A DNA stretch of 64,000 bases, from NCBI GenBank assembly GCA_030247855.1, contig JAPDRN010000044.1, forward strand, positions 124,001-188,000, written 5' to 3'. Each line of letters opens with the position of its first letter. The stretch's first letter is position 1. The notes under the pieces were generated by a model. It had not been told where the DNA came from and did not search any database. It worked only from the letters and a program-made list of their open reading frames with translations. The stretch is from Knufia peltigerae (taxonomy: Eukaryota; Ascomycota; Eurotiomycetes; Chaetothyriales; Trichomeriaceae). The position numbers and the translations under genes are program-made. Positions 19,616 through 30,953 of the stretch are shown in pieces.

Positions 19616-21730
19616 ATGGCTACGCACGTTGGCAGCAAAGCCACCCGTCAGCCGATGAACGTGTGTCAAAAGATTCTCCTCCAACATGCCATTGATCTGG
19701 GTGACGAGTCCGTCGAGCCAGGAAAAGTGATTCGTATCTGTCCGGACTGGTTCTTGGCTTCCGAAGTTGCATGGTTTGGCATGAATAAGAGCTATGAGCG
19801 CATGGGCAGGCCTGGGTTCAAGCGAAAAGACAGATTCTGGCTCGCAGGTGACCACGTTGTCGACCCCAGAGTGAACGACAGGCCATACGAGAGATCCCTG
19901 ATTGACGCATGTGATCGCATTGCCGAAGAATTGGATCTGGGGGACAACTATGCCGGCCACAACACAACGATTATGCATACGGAGTTCTACCGCTCACGCT
20001 GCCAGCCTGGGATGCTAGTTTTCGGGGCTGACTCACACACTTCCTCGGCCGGTGCCTTGGGTAGCCTTGCGATCGGTGTTGGCATTACGGATATGGTCTT
20101 GCAACTCATTACGGGTGAGACATACCTTGAGGTTCCAGAGGTGGTCCGGATTAACTTCATCAACGAGCCTCCACTTGGTATCGGAGGCAAAGACGTGATC
20201 CTGGGAGTCATGAGACAACTGAAGAGGAACACGGTTGCGGCTGGACGGCTGGTCGAATACACTGGTCAAGGGCTACAATACCTATCGAGTGATGCGAGGT
20301 TTGCGATTGCAAACATGACCACGGAGTTTGGTGGGATTGGCGCATGTGTCGTACCAGACGGCATCACCTTGGATTATGTCAAGTCCCGACGCGATCCACG
20401 TCATAGATCGAGCAGCGTATACTTTCGCCCTGATGTCGATGCCCCATATGTAGCGACATATGACGTTGATCTCGCAAGACTCGACCACTTCGTCGCGCTT
20501 TATCCAAGCCCGGATAATGTCGTACCTATTCCAGAGACACAAGACCGGCTTTCCCAGTTGGATGGTGTGTTTATTGGCGCGTGCACGACCACAGAGGAAG
20601 ACCTAATACTGGCTGCTCTCGTGCTTCGGGAAGCTCTGGCACGAGGGTACAAACCTGTCAAACGAGGTCTACGACGCGTCACTCCTGGTTCGACCTCTAT
20701 AGTCAATCGTCTGATGCAACTGAAGTTGTTGGAGCAGTATGAAAATGCCGGATTCCAGATTGGCGCCCCGGGATGCAGCTATTGTGTTGGCATGGGTGTC
20801 GACAAGGCAGGCGAGGGAGAAGTATGGCTGTCTTCGCAGAACCGAAACTATCGCGACCGAATGGGGCCGGGCTCGTTCGCCAACATTGCTTCCGCTGCCA
20901 CAGTAGCCATTTCCAGCTTTTCCATGTCACTTCAGAATCCAACTGAAATTCTCTCGGCGGTTGACATGAACGAGTTTGACGAACTCCGAGCACACTATAG
21001 AAGTCGCTCGCGGCCATCTCCAATCTATAGCGAACCTGAAGTTCCAGCTTCCTTCGTGTCAAGTTACACGGATGACTACGATACAAAGATCCTTCCAGAG
21101 AACGAAGCAAGCAGACTACCAGACATTATTCAAGGCCGCATCCAGCGATTCGGCGCCAATGTCGACACTGATAGTATCATCCCGACAGACAAGTGCCATT
21201 CGCACCTTTCGCAGGACGAGGTGGCCCGTGGTGCGTTCTGCTATACTCGTCCTGAGTTCTATGACCTTGCTCAATCAGGTTGCAACGTCCTTGTCGCCGA
21301 GGAGAGCTTCGGATGTGGGTCGTCAAGAGAGCAGGCTCCGAAGGCGTTGATGTGGGCCGGTATCGAAGCAGTCATTGCCAAATCGTTCGCCTTCATCTAT
21401 CAGCGGAACCAAGTCAACAACGGTCTCATGGGTATTAAACTGCAGGACGACAGCTTTTTCGAGGTTGCGCAAGAGGGAAAGGAGATAGTCATTGATATCA
21501 AGAACAGGGAAATCCGTTGTGAGGGCAAGAGTTTCAACTTTGGCCTAGAACGGATTCAGGAGCAGTTGTTAAGTGAGGGTGGCCTGGTCCGAACCTACGA
21601 GAAGTACGGACCGAGCTTGTTTGCAAAACTGCAGAGTCTTGATGTCCAGACGAGTGCACAGGCTGGGAGGTCAGAAGATGTAGAGACACTGTTATCTTCT
21701 AAACCAGGTGCGAGATCAGTGGATTGGTAA
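19616..21730 (+). CDS. Fused 3-isopropylmalate dehydratase-like (aconitase superfamily) enzyme
   Basis: A single exon encodes 704 residues, somewhat shorter than fungal Leu1 (about 770-780). The N-terminal LeuC-like catalytic part has GADSHTSSAGALGSLAIGVG and the three [4Fe-4S] cysteines: Cys323 in IGACTT, and Cys387 and Cys390 in GAPGCSYC. The C-terminal LeuD-like swivelling part has RFGANVDTDSIIPTDKC (about 505-521) and GCGSSRE (about 566-572). This family isomerises hydroxy-acids by dehydration and rehydration at the cluster. The usual GSCTN cysteine motif is changed to GACTT, and there is no mitochondrial-type leader. It therefore looks like a cytosolic paralogue rather than the housekeeping leucine enzyme. 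Dedicated paralogues of this kind occur in fungal metabolite clusters. The substrate is unknown. Confidence 0.88.
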   Translation: MATHVGSKATRQPMNVCQKILLQHAIDLGDESVEPGKVIRICPDWFLASEVAWFGMNKSYERMGRPGFKRKDRFWLAGDHVVDPRVNDRPYERSLIDACDRIAEELDLGDNYAGHNTTIMHTEFYRSRCQPGMLVFGADSHTSSAGALGSLAIGVGITDMVLQLITGETYLEVPEVVRINFINEPPLGIGGKDVILGVMRQLKRNTVAAGRLVEYTGQGLQYLSSDARFAIANMTTEFGGIGACVVPDGITLDYVKSRRDPRHRSSSVYFRPDVDAPYVATYDVDLARLDHFVALYPSPDNVVPIPETQDRLSQLDGVFIGACTTTEEDLILAALVLREALARGYKPVKRGLRRVTPGSTSIVNRLMQLKLLEQYENAGFQIGAPGCSYCVGMGVDKAGEGEVWLSSQNRNYRDRMGPGSFANIASAATVAISSFSMSLQNPTEILSAVDMNEFDELRAHYRSRSRPSPIYSEPEVPASFVSSYTDDYDTKILPENEASRLPDIIQGRIQRFGANVDTDSIIPTDKCHSHLSQDEVARGAFCYTRPEFYDLAQSGCNVLVAEESFGCGSSREQAPKALMWAGIEAVIAKSFAFIYQRNQVNNGLMGIKLQDDSFFEVAQEGKEIVIDIKNREIRCEGKSFNFGLERIQEQLLSEGGLVRTYEKYGPSLFAKLQSLDVQTSAQAGRSEDVETLLSSKPGARSVDW

Positions 21731-22859
21731 AATTGGATTTATCTGCCAATGCATCAGTCAGAATGTGGTTTTTTCTAGACAGGCCTAATAGAATGCTAAA
21801 CACCAGGATCGCCTTACTAAATCCCAAGGTTACCGAGCCTGATGTCATCGACAATGGGGTTGAGCTTGTCGATCTGGTACTTGTAGGGCTGAGCCGGTCG
21901 ATAAGGACCCTCTGAGATCTACAGCGTCGAGCGACATATCACCGCCATTTGTTATCGCAATGCAAGGGCTGCTACGAGTACCTTCGGAGCAAAGTCGTGA
22001 GACGCAAGATAAGATCAACGAAACTATTAACCGAGCCATGAGCGATTGTACAATCGGCTCGACATCTTGAGGGAGGCGCAGGTGATGCAGCCTTCGATCT
22101 TCGAGCATTTTTTGCCCATTCAACGGTACGTCGGCTTCATTGCTCTGACCCGCTCGGGAATTCGTGTCATGGTGCCGCTAAGACCACTAGATCAGCCTTC
22201 CAAAGTAAACTCTGAAACAATCTGGCCTTCATAGCAACCACACTTCCTTCGTTTATTGCGCTCCTCTTGTCTGCTACCGGTCCCCATCTCAACAACCAAC
22301 GCGTGGAAACGTCGGTCCAAGCAAGGCGTATGTCGACCAGGCAGAAGATAAAACTAGTCTCAAAAAATCGATTTGGTAATTCCTTCTGTCGCCAAAGAGT
22401 CCTGATGCACGCATACTTTATCCTTCCGTGGATATGCATTCCGAGCCGAGCTGATGGCGGGCACGTGAATAATTGGCTGCAAGCTTCGGCCTACGAGTCT
22501 GATATTGCTTCACGGCCTTTGCTCGACGAATTAAGGCTCGATTTCATTTCCTCGAAGGTTCCCTACCTGCAGTGTCTATCTGAGGGCCGAACCAATTGGT
22601 GCTGCCCATTCCTAGATACCCTTAGATCTTATCAACTTGGCAGAGGGGTATCGGGAGATCGCTACAAATCATTACTATATGATTAGCTAAATGGACTTCT
22701 AGCTGGCAATTATGGCCGACCTCGCAGGCCAGCTCGAAGGTATCTTCAAATAGCTGCTTCGCCCGCTCGTCTTAGTTTTTGAACTTCCTTCATTCAAGGA
22801 AAACCGGGACTTTGTTGAGCTTTACCAATCTCCAGTATCTACTTTCATATCACTCCAAC
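21731..22859. other. 1.1-kb stretch with no assignable gene
   Basis: Open frames of 60-140 codons occur on both strands, the longest on the plus strand at 22267-22686. None shows a domain, and the longest ones start without a promoter-like context. The stretch might contain gene debris. The right end must hold the promoter of the amino-acid permease gene. Confidence 0.4.
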
Positions 22860-24565
22860 ATGGCGACCAAAGATACCAAAGATCCAGAGAAAGGTGTCCG
22901 TGACGATGGAGGAGAGGCCCATTCCTTGAATTTCGCTTCTTCGGGCTTTGATCCTTCGGAGACCAGGCGGGGCTCGATCTATCAGGTCATCCCTGCCGGT
23001 CAGAGGCGAATGTCTTTACAAGGACGTCGCATTTCGGTCGTCGACGACATCTTTGGTGAGATCAAGGAGGACGGACCCAACTATCGAAATGTTTGCTATC
23101 CAGAGTCCTGGAAATGTCAAGGTCCTCACTGACTTTCTCTAGGTGGGATGGCTTGGGACTGCCATTTTGATGGTCAAGACGCAGATTGGCTTGGGTGTCC
23201 TATCCATCCCCCAAGTCCTAGACACCTTAGGGATGGGACCAGGCCTGGTCGTGGTGATATCGATCGGGGTGATTACAACATGGTCAAACTACGTTATCGG
23301 TGTCTTCAAGAAAAACCATCCGTCAGTTTACGGAATCGACGATGTTGGGTACAAGCTTTTTGGTAGAGCCGGGCGAGAATTCTTTTACGTTGTATTCGTC
23401 TTGTGTGAGTCTCACCCTGTCCGTGGTATCAAGTGTACTCTTGATGTTGACCTGTGAATAGTCTGGATCTTCGTTGCTGGGGCCGGTATGCTGGGGATAT
23501 CAATTTCACTCAACGCCATATCGACCCACGGAACTTGTACCGCCGTCTTTGTCGTTGTGGCTGCCATTATTGGCTTTGTTCTCGGAAGCATCCAGACTCT
23601 CCACGAGGTCTCGTGGTTGGCTTGGGTTGGTGCGACCTCGATTTTGACCGCAAGTAAGTCACGTACTGAAACTTCCGGTTGGGCACTATCTGACAATACA
23701 TCAATAGTTTTCACTCTGACGGTTGCTGTGGGTGTGCAAGATAAACCCGCCGCTGCCCCGCCTGGGCCTTTCAAGTCCAACTGGAAAGGTGTCAACGACC
23801 CGAGCTTCGAGGCAGCAATATCCGCATGCTCTTCCATCGTTTTCGCTTGGGCAGGTACACCTGCCTTCTTTCAGATCGCATCCGAGATGCGTGTACCGGA
23901 GGACTACACCAAATCACTTTTACTCTGCCAGTCCATCGTGGCCACCACTTATATCGTGATTGGTGTTGTGGTGTACTACTACTGTGGAAGCTTTGTCGCA
24001 TCGCCGGCACTTGGGTCGGCGGGGGTCCTTTTGAAGAAGGTCTGCTATGGCTTAGCTTTGCCGGGTCTCTGCGTCAGCACTCTCCTATTCGTTCACGTAA
24101 GTAGCTGCCGTTGGGACGACTATTCAAGATGGGCTAATCACTCTTCCCCAGATCGCTGCAAAATATGTTTTTGTCCGCATGTTACGAGGGTCCTATCATC
24201 TTACCGACCCTACTTTCCGGCATTGGGCCACCTGGTTGGGATGCACATTCGCCACGACAATTGTCTCATACATCATCGCGAGTGCAATTCCTGTCTTTGG
24301 GAGTCTAGTCTCGCTTATCGGTGCACTCCTCGGCACACTAATGTGCTTCCAACCAATGGGCGCCATGTGGCTATACGACAACTGGCGCAGTAAAAGAACG
24401 GTCAAGTGGTATGCTATGGTGGCTTGGAGTTCCTTTGTGATCGTGTCCGGTTTCTTTTTGATGATTGGAGGAACCTATGGATCCGTGATCGATATCAAAA
24501 ACTCGTTGGCAGCAAATGGCGGGTCTTCTCCATGGACCTGTGCAGACAATTCGAATTCGACGTGA
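22860..24565 (+). CDS. Amino-acid transporter of the AAAP family (Mtr-like)
   Basis: The exons are 22860-23090, 23143-23404, 23462-23653, 23708-24096 and 24152-24565, encoding 495 residues. A cytosolic N-terminal tail of about 75 residues ends in GPNYRN, followed directly by VGWLGTAILMVKTQIGLGVL, the first segment of fungal neutral amino-acid permeases. About ten or eleven membrane segments follow. NPSFEAA-like (here DPSFEAAISACSSIVFAWAG) and CFQPMGAMWLYDNW are typical of the Mtr/N-permease branch. It should import neutral or aromatic amino acids with protons. Intron 1 has an unusual donor (GTTTGC), but the frame and homology require it. Confidence 0.88.
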
Positions 24566-24738
24566 AAAAACTAGGGTTATCTAATCTGTGCAGACAAGAC
24601 CGTTTATCAGAAACTTTTTGAGGTCGTGCAGATATGATATGAGCCAGGTCTAGCATCTGTTGGTTCCTTAACGTATGGTGGAGAGAATATTTGTTAGAGT
24701 GTCTGCTGATATAGCCCGGTGTAAGGTGCATTCAACTC

Positions 24739-26565
24739 TCATACTAGTAGTATCTTCTCATACTTCTTTACGTCTTTCTCGTCAGGGTCTTGTAGCACAG
24801 TATTGGCTTCTGTGCCATCGCCACCATCCACCGGCTCTTCAGAGCTTGGGTGTAAATTTTCAATCCAAGCCATTCCGATATACTTGTATTTACCAGGTTC
24901 AACATGCCGAATTGCAATAGCGGCTTCAGCTCCCTCCGGCAAAATCAGCTCATCTCCCTCTTTTACCTCCAATGGCGCTACACAGATCAAATTGGAAGAT
25001 GTCAGAACGACTTGAAAACGTTCGAAAACAAGCTTGACGATCAAGAACGGAGTCGAATTTTCTTCAATGAGCTTGGCCGTATGATCTTGATGGTAGGCAG
25101 CAGTGGCCAGGATGCGGCCAGTTAGCATCGATGCGTCTTCAGAGTAATCTTCATGTGTAAACTTCATGACTACAGTTGCAAGCCGCTTGAGGATATCATC
25201 GGGTTTTTGTTCAGGCGTGAACTTGCTGAATAAGAGCTCGAGAGAGCTGAGAGCCTGCAACGAGAAGGTAGCTGCGTCGTCCGATACTGTGACATCAATT
25301 GAGGATGTGCATTGGACGATATTGGTGAGTTTCAGGCAGGAGAGTTCCAAGAGTTTGGAGTCTGAGTCGACTTTCATGACCGATTTGAAGTTTGGACCGG
25401 GTACGAGGGCTATCTGGGCCCATCGAATGATGCTACTCCAGTCAGGAACCCAGGACGGCATATCAGGATAATGATTTCGATGTGCTTGCTGCAAACACCA
25501 TAAGCCAAATCCTTGATTTACGAAGCCAATGGTAAATTCTCGAAATGTTCTACCCACATCCCAGGAATAGTCGGGATTTGGAAATTCATCGCTGTCGAGG
25601 GCGAGGCCATGGATTGCAAAGAACAGGTCACGTAAGTCTGTCACGCCAGCATCTACCGTGAAGATGAGGAGTGGCTTGAAAAATCGAGCCCCCTGTCCAA
25701 ACTGATTTCGGAGGTAGTGGTGGCTGAGCGCTGGCGATTCGTCAAACCGTTGATCGTCAAAGTTTGCCGATACAGGCCGGCGGAGTATTCGATCTGATTC
25801 TGCTGTTTCCGTGAATGCGAGGACGAAGAAAAATGCTTCCATCGAAAAAAATCTATGTCCGCAAACCCCGGATGGATCCTGAGAAAGCACAGTCTCCTGT
25901 ACGATCCATCTTCTCCGGAAGTACCGTCTGTTCGCTAGACTCATAAAGGCTGTCTTGCCTGGAGCGTTGTAGAAGAGATCGCTTATCTCCTGAGGCAGTG
26001 TCGTCTGTCGTTGGTGATCTAAAGGCAGGGATTTAATCTTTTCGAGAGCCATTTCCATATACTCGATCGCCTGATCCACTTGGCCATTGTCTTCCCCAAG
26101 GTAGCATATGCACATTGAAGCATTTGAAAATATTTGGGTCATCAACAATAGCTGCTGGGATTTTTCCCTGTCGTCGACTTGACTGATGCTCAGCTGATCA
26201 ACCCATATCGGCTGAGCGATTTCCATTGCCCGAATACTTCGCAAGGCGAGAGCGAGTTCCTTGGTAATATAGTACGGGACCCCATTGACTTGAACCAGAC
26301 TACCACGATCGGTGGAGCCCCAACAGTACGACAAAGTGATGTAACTGCCATTGACTTCAGCAAGAGACGCAACAGAGAGCGTGCAGATGAGGGGGTCGTC
26401 AAATTCAGCTGAAGGCGCGACACTGAGAAGTCGTACGTGATCCGGACCTGAGATAACGACATCATCGTATAGAGAAGGCATTGAGTCGAGGCCTTGCTCC
26501 ACTGTCAGACTGGCAGCGGATATCCTAAGAAGTTGCCTTTTGCAGCGGTAGACTTGGTGAATCAT
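24739..26565 (-). CDS. Heterokaryon-incompatibility (HET) domain protein
   Basis: A single exon encodes 608 residues. The HET domain spans about residues 60-240, with its three conserved blocks: ITLSYCWGS (about 76-84), IWVDQLSISQ (about 122-131) and the later RRYFRRRWIVQE block (about 210-220). The long C-terminal region is unassigned; no NACHT, ankyrin or WD repeats are visible. HET proteins trigger cell death on fusion of unlike hyphae, but many single-HET genes in fungal genomes have unknown roles. The gene is tail-to-tail with the amino-acid permease (173 bases). No partner gene of a het locus is seen beside it. Confidence 0.88.
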   Translation of the reverse strand: MIHQVYRCKRQLLRISAASLTVEQGLDSMPSLYDDVVISGPDHVRLLSVAPSAEFDDPLICTLSVASLAEVNGSYITLSYCWGSTDRGSLVQVNGVPYYITKELALALRSIRAMEIAQPIWVDQLSISQVDDREKSQQLLLMTQIFSNASMCICYLGEDNGQVDQAIEYMEMALEKIKSLPLDHQRQTTLPQEISDLFYNAPGKTAFMSLANRRYFRRRWIVQETVLSQDPSGVCGHRFFSMEAFFFVLAFTETAESDRILRRPVSANFDDQRFDESPALSHHYLRNQFGQGARFFKPLLIFTVDAGVTDLRDLFFAIHGLALDSDEFPNPDYSWDVGRTFREFTIGFVNQGFGLWCLQQAHRNHYPDMPSWVPDWSSIIRWAQIALVPGPNFKSVMKVDSDSKLLELSCLKLTNIVQCTSSIDVTVSDDAATFSLQALSSLELLFSKFTPEQKPDDILKRLATVVMKFTHEDYSEDASMLTGRILATAAYHQDHTAKLIEENSTPFLIVKLVFERFQVVLTSSNLICVAPLEVKEGDELILPEGAEAAIAIRHVEPGKYKYIGMAWIENLHPSSEEPVDGGDGTEANTVLQDPDEKDVKKYEKILLV

Positions 26566-26981
26566 CCTGGTGATAGTAAAGCATGTTCGAACCTGAATGC
26601 GGGGTAGTGAGGAAGAATTCGGAAACTTGAAGTAGTGCGTACTTTTGATGCCAACGAAGCTTCATCAGTTAAAACGTGATCCAAAGCGGCATGCGTGTTT
26701 GAAGTGCGACTCTCCTTTGGAAGCCGTACTACCACAACTCCAGCATCTGGACAAGGAGTTATATCATTCTCTCAAACGTGCCGCAAGAGTCAGCATTCGG
26801 CATGTCTGAAGGAAGTCGTTGCCCGCATTGCCATCCTCCTTAATTTGGTGCAGACTATTCAAGGTTTGGGTCCTTCGCCGACCATCGCTCAAACCTTGGT
26901 TCAAGGTGGGCTCGCTTTCCGCGTCGCTCGCGCGCATACTGAAACTTGCCTCTGTCGTGGTTTGAGGGCTTGGTTTGAGGG
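26566..26981. other. Intergenic stretch between HET and MFS genes
   Basis: These 416 bases hold the HET promoter and the MFS terminator. No gene is supported. Short repeats of TTTGAGGG and CAAACC occur near 26860-26990 without clear structure. Confidence 0.4.
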
Positions 26982-28389
26982 CTAGAATTCTCTCTTCATA
27001 GGAGAAAGATAGCGCAAACAAATGATCAATCCACTGCCGAACATGCAGGAGCCAATGAATATCACAAGAGATCTATATCCCAAGGCTGCATATAAGTCGA
27101 CAATAATATCTCTGGATAACAAAGCAGCACTGATTGGCCCAACAAGAACATTTCCAACTCCCTGTAAAAACACAAAGATTGCATAAGTGGCCACGGCTGA
27201 TGACGGGTCGTTGCATACTTCGGTGCCCATGGCAACACGCATTGTGCCAAAACCATAGCTGAAAAAGCCGTATATCAAGCTGAACAAGAGTAGTAGGGGC
27301 TCGGACTTCGCATTGCCCCAGATAGCCAGGGTAGCAACTGTCGACATGAGGGAGCAGACTATAGCAAGAATGCTTACCGGGATCTTCTTGTCTGACAGGT
27401 AACCAAAGGCGAATTGGCCTAGAACTTGTGCAATACACATTACTGCCAGAAGTAAAGCTCCCTGCGTCGAGTTCAGGCCGATTGCTGTGGCGTAGGACGG
27501 GAGGTAGATCGCCGGGAAGAAAAAGCCAAGACCCTGAACCAACGTTGAAATGCTATAGATCCAGAACAATGGCTTTCCCAGAAATGACCAGTTCGTTCTG
27601 GCCAAGACACTTGTCTCTGTAGGCGGCAAGCGGCCTCTGAGAAATGGTATCAAGGGGCCAGTCAGCACGGCGATTCCGACTGCTGAGGCTCGTAATGTAG
27701 TCCGGTAGCCGTATTTCTGCAGCAACGACTCGATAATAAAGGGCATCGCTATACCCGCTAAGCCCGAGGCGCTCGAAATTAAACCAAACGCCATTCCCTT
27801 TCGAGCAACCCACCACTCATTCAACATACTGATAATCGGGTAGGAAAGAGTGACGAAGCCGAAGCCATACATGACACCTTGAGTGGCGACAAGTTGACCA
27901 AAAGTATTTGCAAAGGATGCCGCCAATAGTCCAAAGACACAGAAGGGCCAGCCTATCCATATCTGATGCTTTTGGTGCTTCGGAAACAGTTTGGTTGCCA
28001 TGGCGGCGAGAGGAGCCCCGAGGTAATAAAGCCCTTGTGCCATTGTCCCGATTACTGAGATATTCGCATTCTCAAATTCTGGCAACTTGGAATAATAGTT
28101 CTGGAAGACACCAAAAGAGGTTGGAAACCCTGCGGCGAAGAATATGAGCTTCATTTGAGCAGGAAAAAGGCAGCTTGGGATAGGAAACATGGTTATACTG
28201 ACCCCATAGTAAAGCCTCAAAAATGAAGCCCGCAATGAGTACGGTCCAGGCAGGCCAGCCTCCATCGACTGGACTCAGTTGCCGAGCAGGAACCTCGTTC
28301 GCCTGCGAGACTTGGCCATTCTCTTCACTCGTCTGTGTCGACTGTTCCCCTGCATTTCTTGCAGCCGATTGACGGATCGATAACTCCAT
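26982..28389 (-). CDS. MFS monocarboxylate-type transporter
   Basis: The exons on the minus strand are 28389-28203 and 28129-26982, encoding 444 residues. The family signature DGGWPAWTVLIAGF opens the first membrane segment, and the join rebuilds LLWGFPTSFGVFQNYY, the standard MCT-like sequence after it. Twelve membrane segments are expected. The fungal MCH/MCT-like branch has been linked to riboflavin, carboxylate and metabolite transport, and the substrate cannot be read from sequence. The chosen ATG gives a 45-residue hydrophilic N-terminal tail. An in-frame upstream extension exists but lacks support. Confidence 0.88.
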
Positions 28390-29191
28390 GATAACTTGGA
28401 AGGAAACGCGCTTCGCTATGAAGTTGCCACAGTGGTACCATTGAATGAATGCAGGACTGTGAGATGGAGTCGTCCACCTGTTATCTTTTCTCGGAACTTT
28501 TGCGAGACTTGACACTGTTGAGTCAACGCCCTGCTACATTCTTATGTCAAAGAGATCGGAAAACTTCCCTGTGTAGTCAAGAGGCCAAGGCTGCCCAGAG
28601 GCAAGTATCCTGCCGCTTTAAATGGTCACTTCATCTTTTCCCCACTGACCGGGAGCGCATATTGGAAGACTCGGGAGTCTCATCGCGAGATCGGAGTGTT
28701 TGGCCGTAGCGTGAACAGTTACGATCTGTTCTGATAGCAGACTCCGACGGTGGTGTAATACTATGCTGCCTCGGCAAGAAAATAGTAAATTTATCCATAT
28801 CTCGGCAGAGCACTCTGTAGAGTACAACTTACTCTTCGCTTCTCCGCGAGTGAGATGTGGGCGACGAAGAGGTGTACCATGTACGAGGTTCAAGTGATGC
28901 AAAAGGCGGATATATTAGTGTGAACTGGTATTTGATACTGGTGGCGGCTCCGTCAATCGCCTACTTCCATTGCGCGATTATCATGAAGTAATGTAATTAA
29001 ACCATTGAACGACCTTCTCTGGGTCAACTGTTATAGTCGCTTATCACCTGGCCTGGTATTTGTCTCTTCACCAAAACAGCGCCCAGAACGTTCAAGAAGG
29101 GAGAAGCTGTGCTGTAATGATATAGCGTGTTTGCCAAAGCGAGAAGCTAAGTGCCCTTCTCTGAGGCACCACTCTCGAAAAGTATCCCAAT
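28390..29191. other. Intergenic stretch between two minus-strand MFS genes
   Basis: These 800 bases contain no recognisable gene. They should hold the promoter of the monocarboxylate-type gene and the terminator of the alpha-glucoside-type gene. Confidence 0.45.
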
Positions 29192-30953
29192 CTACTCATC
29201 ATCATTGATGTCGACGACAGTTCTCTTCCACTTTCGAGCCTGGACACGGCGTTTGAACAAAATGTCAATCTCGCGGTAAGATCGGTGTTTCATCTCTGGG
29301 ATCCAGATCCAAGCCATGACCGTGCAGACAAACGCAGTACCCGCCCAGACGTAGCCACATTTACCACCTAGGTTTCCTTGGTCGGGGTTGAGCATGTAGC
29401 TGGACAGGAAGATACAAGGAATGTTGACTGCGTAGTAGGCACCACGTCCGACACCAGTTGTCAATGGCCTGAGGCGGATGGAGGATGTTTCTCCAATAAT
29501 GACCCATGATGCAGGGGCAGGTCCCAAACAGAACAGGACAGACACGATCAGGCCAAGTGATGCTGTCGCCTGGGTAGCCGGCTTGCCGCCGTTGATTGAG
29601 CCCGCGATACCAAGAGCAACCAGGAAGGCACAGTTGATAAAAGAACCCCAGACGTAGATCGTTCGTCGGCCTAGGTAGGTTGTAAGGACCCAAGATAGCA
29701 TAACCATGATCCACTGGAGAGCAGAGGTAATGAGACCGAGAGCGAATGCAGTTTGGTCGGACATGCCAGCCTCTGTATCAGTATTAGTCGATGCTGATGT
29801 TGCAAGAGGTCAAGTACTTACGTTGGAAAAAGTAAACCGCCTGGTTGGCAATCAAGTTACCAGTCAAATTTTGAGCCGCATAGACACCACAGACGATGAG
29901 CGTGCGGTAGCGATCGGTGCCTTTCCACAGTTCGATGAGATTGGGTTTCTTCTCGGTCTTCTCAAGCTCAATAGTTCGGCGCATCATTGCGACTGAGTCG
30001 GAGGGATTGTCATTAGCGCTCCGACGTCCAAGGCGGATGACGGATTTCTCTGCCTCGGCGAGACGTCCCTTCCGCACCAGCCACCAGGGTGATTCGGGTG
30101 CCAGGAAGAGAAGTATGGCAAGAGGCGTAGGGAACATCCATTGAAGGGCGATCGGAACTCTAGCAATGGTGTTAGCAGTGCTCTTCTGGAGCTGTGGTGG
30201 CGCACGAACCTGTAGGCTTTGTCGTTGTCCATGGATTGGTAGTGATAGGTGATGCCGCCAACAATGATGGAGCCGATGGCCCAAAACATCTGCAACATCT
30301 GCGTAGCGGGAGCTCTCAGCCTCAGTGGCACAATTTCACTGCAGTAGGCGGGTGCATTTGCGATGAAGATACCCCAAGGGATGCCTTCGAGAAGCTGGGA
30401 CAACAGCAGTACTCCCAGGGAGTTTCCGAAATAGAAGACAAAGATAAAACCATTCAGGAACATAAGCCCTCCAATGGTGGCCCATCGGTATCCGATCCAG
30501 CTGGTAATGGGACCTGCGAGGAAGACGCCGATGAAAGCGCCAACTGGTCCACCGCACTGAAACGCTGACTGCCAGGGAGCTGTGATGTACCATTTGTCCT
30601 TTTCGACGTTGAATTTACCATAGTTCTCCGCAAATTTCTTAGTTGCTATAAAGTTGCCCATCAGGAAGACGCAGTATGACTCCATGATCTGTTGACGATT
30701 AGGGAAATGGCATTGCCAGACTCGTGCAGGGACTCACAATGGTGGCAGACATGACGAATGCCCACCAACTGGCAGCGGGATAGGCTCGAACAGCCTGCAG
30801 CACACTCATCTGGTGCTCGATATTTTCAGCATCGATAGCGCCCGACCTGTCGTAGTCGACCTTCTCGACAACATCCTGGATAGGGTCATGCTTGGTGTGG
30901 TGCGCCTCGACCTCCGAGATCGAGGTCGGCTTCTCTGAGACGACGTTACTCAT
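29192..30953 (-). CDS. MFS alpha-glucoside/maltose-permease-like transporter
   Basis: The exons on the minus strand are 30953-30738, 30688-30210, 30159-29822 and 29772-29192, encoding 537 residues. Sugar-porter marks are ESYCVFLMGNF in segment 1, QLLEGIPWGIF and YCSEIVPLRLRA in the middle, APESPWWLVRKGR after segment 6, and PEMKHRSYREID at the end. The ESPWWLVR form with a long acidic N-terminal tail is usual for MAL-type alpha-glucoside:H+ symporters. It should import maltose or related oligosaccharides across the plasma membrane. A tight cluster of CreA-type sites lies 150-190 bp upstream of the ATG, which fits glucose repression. Confidence 0.9.
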
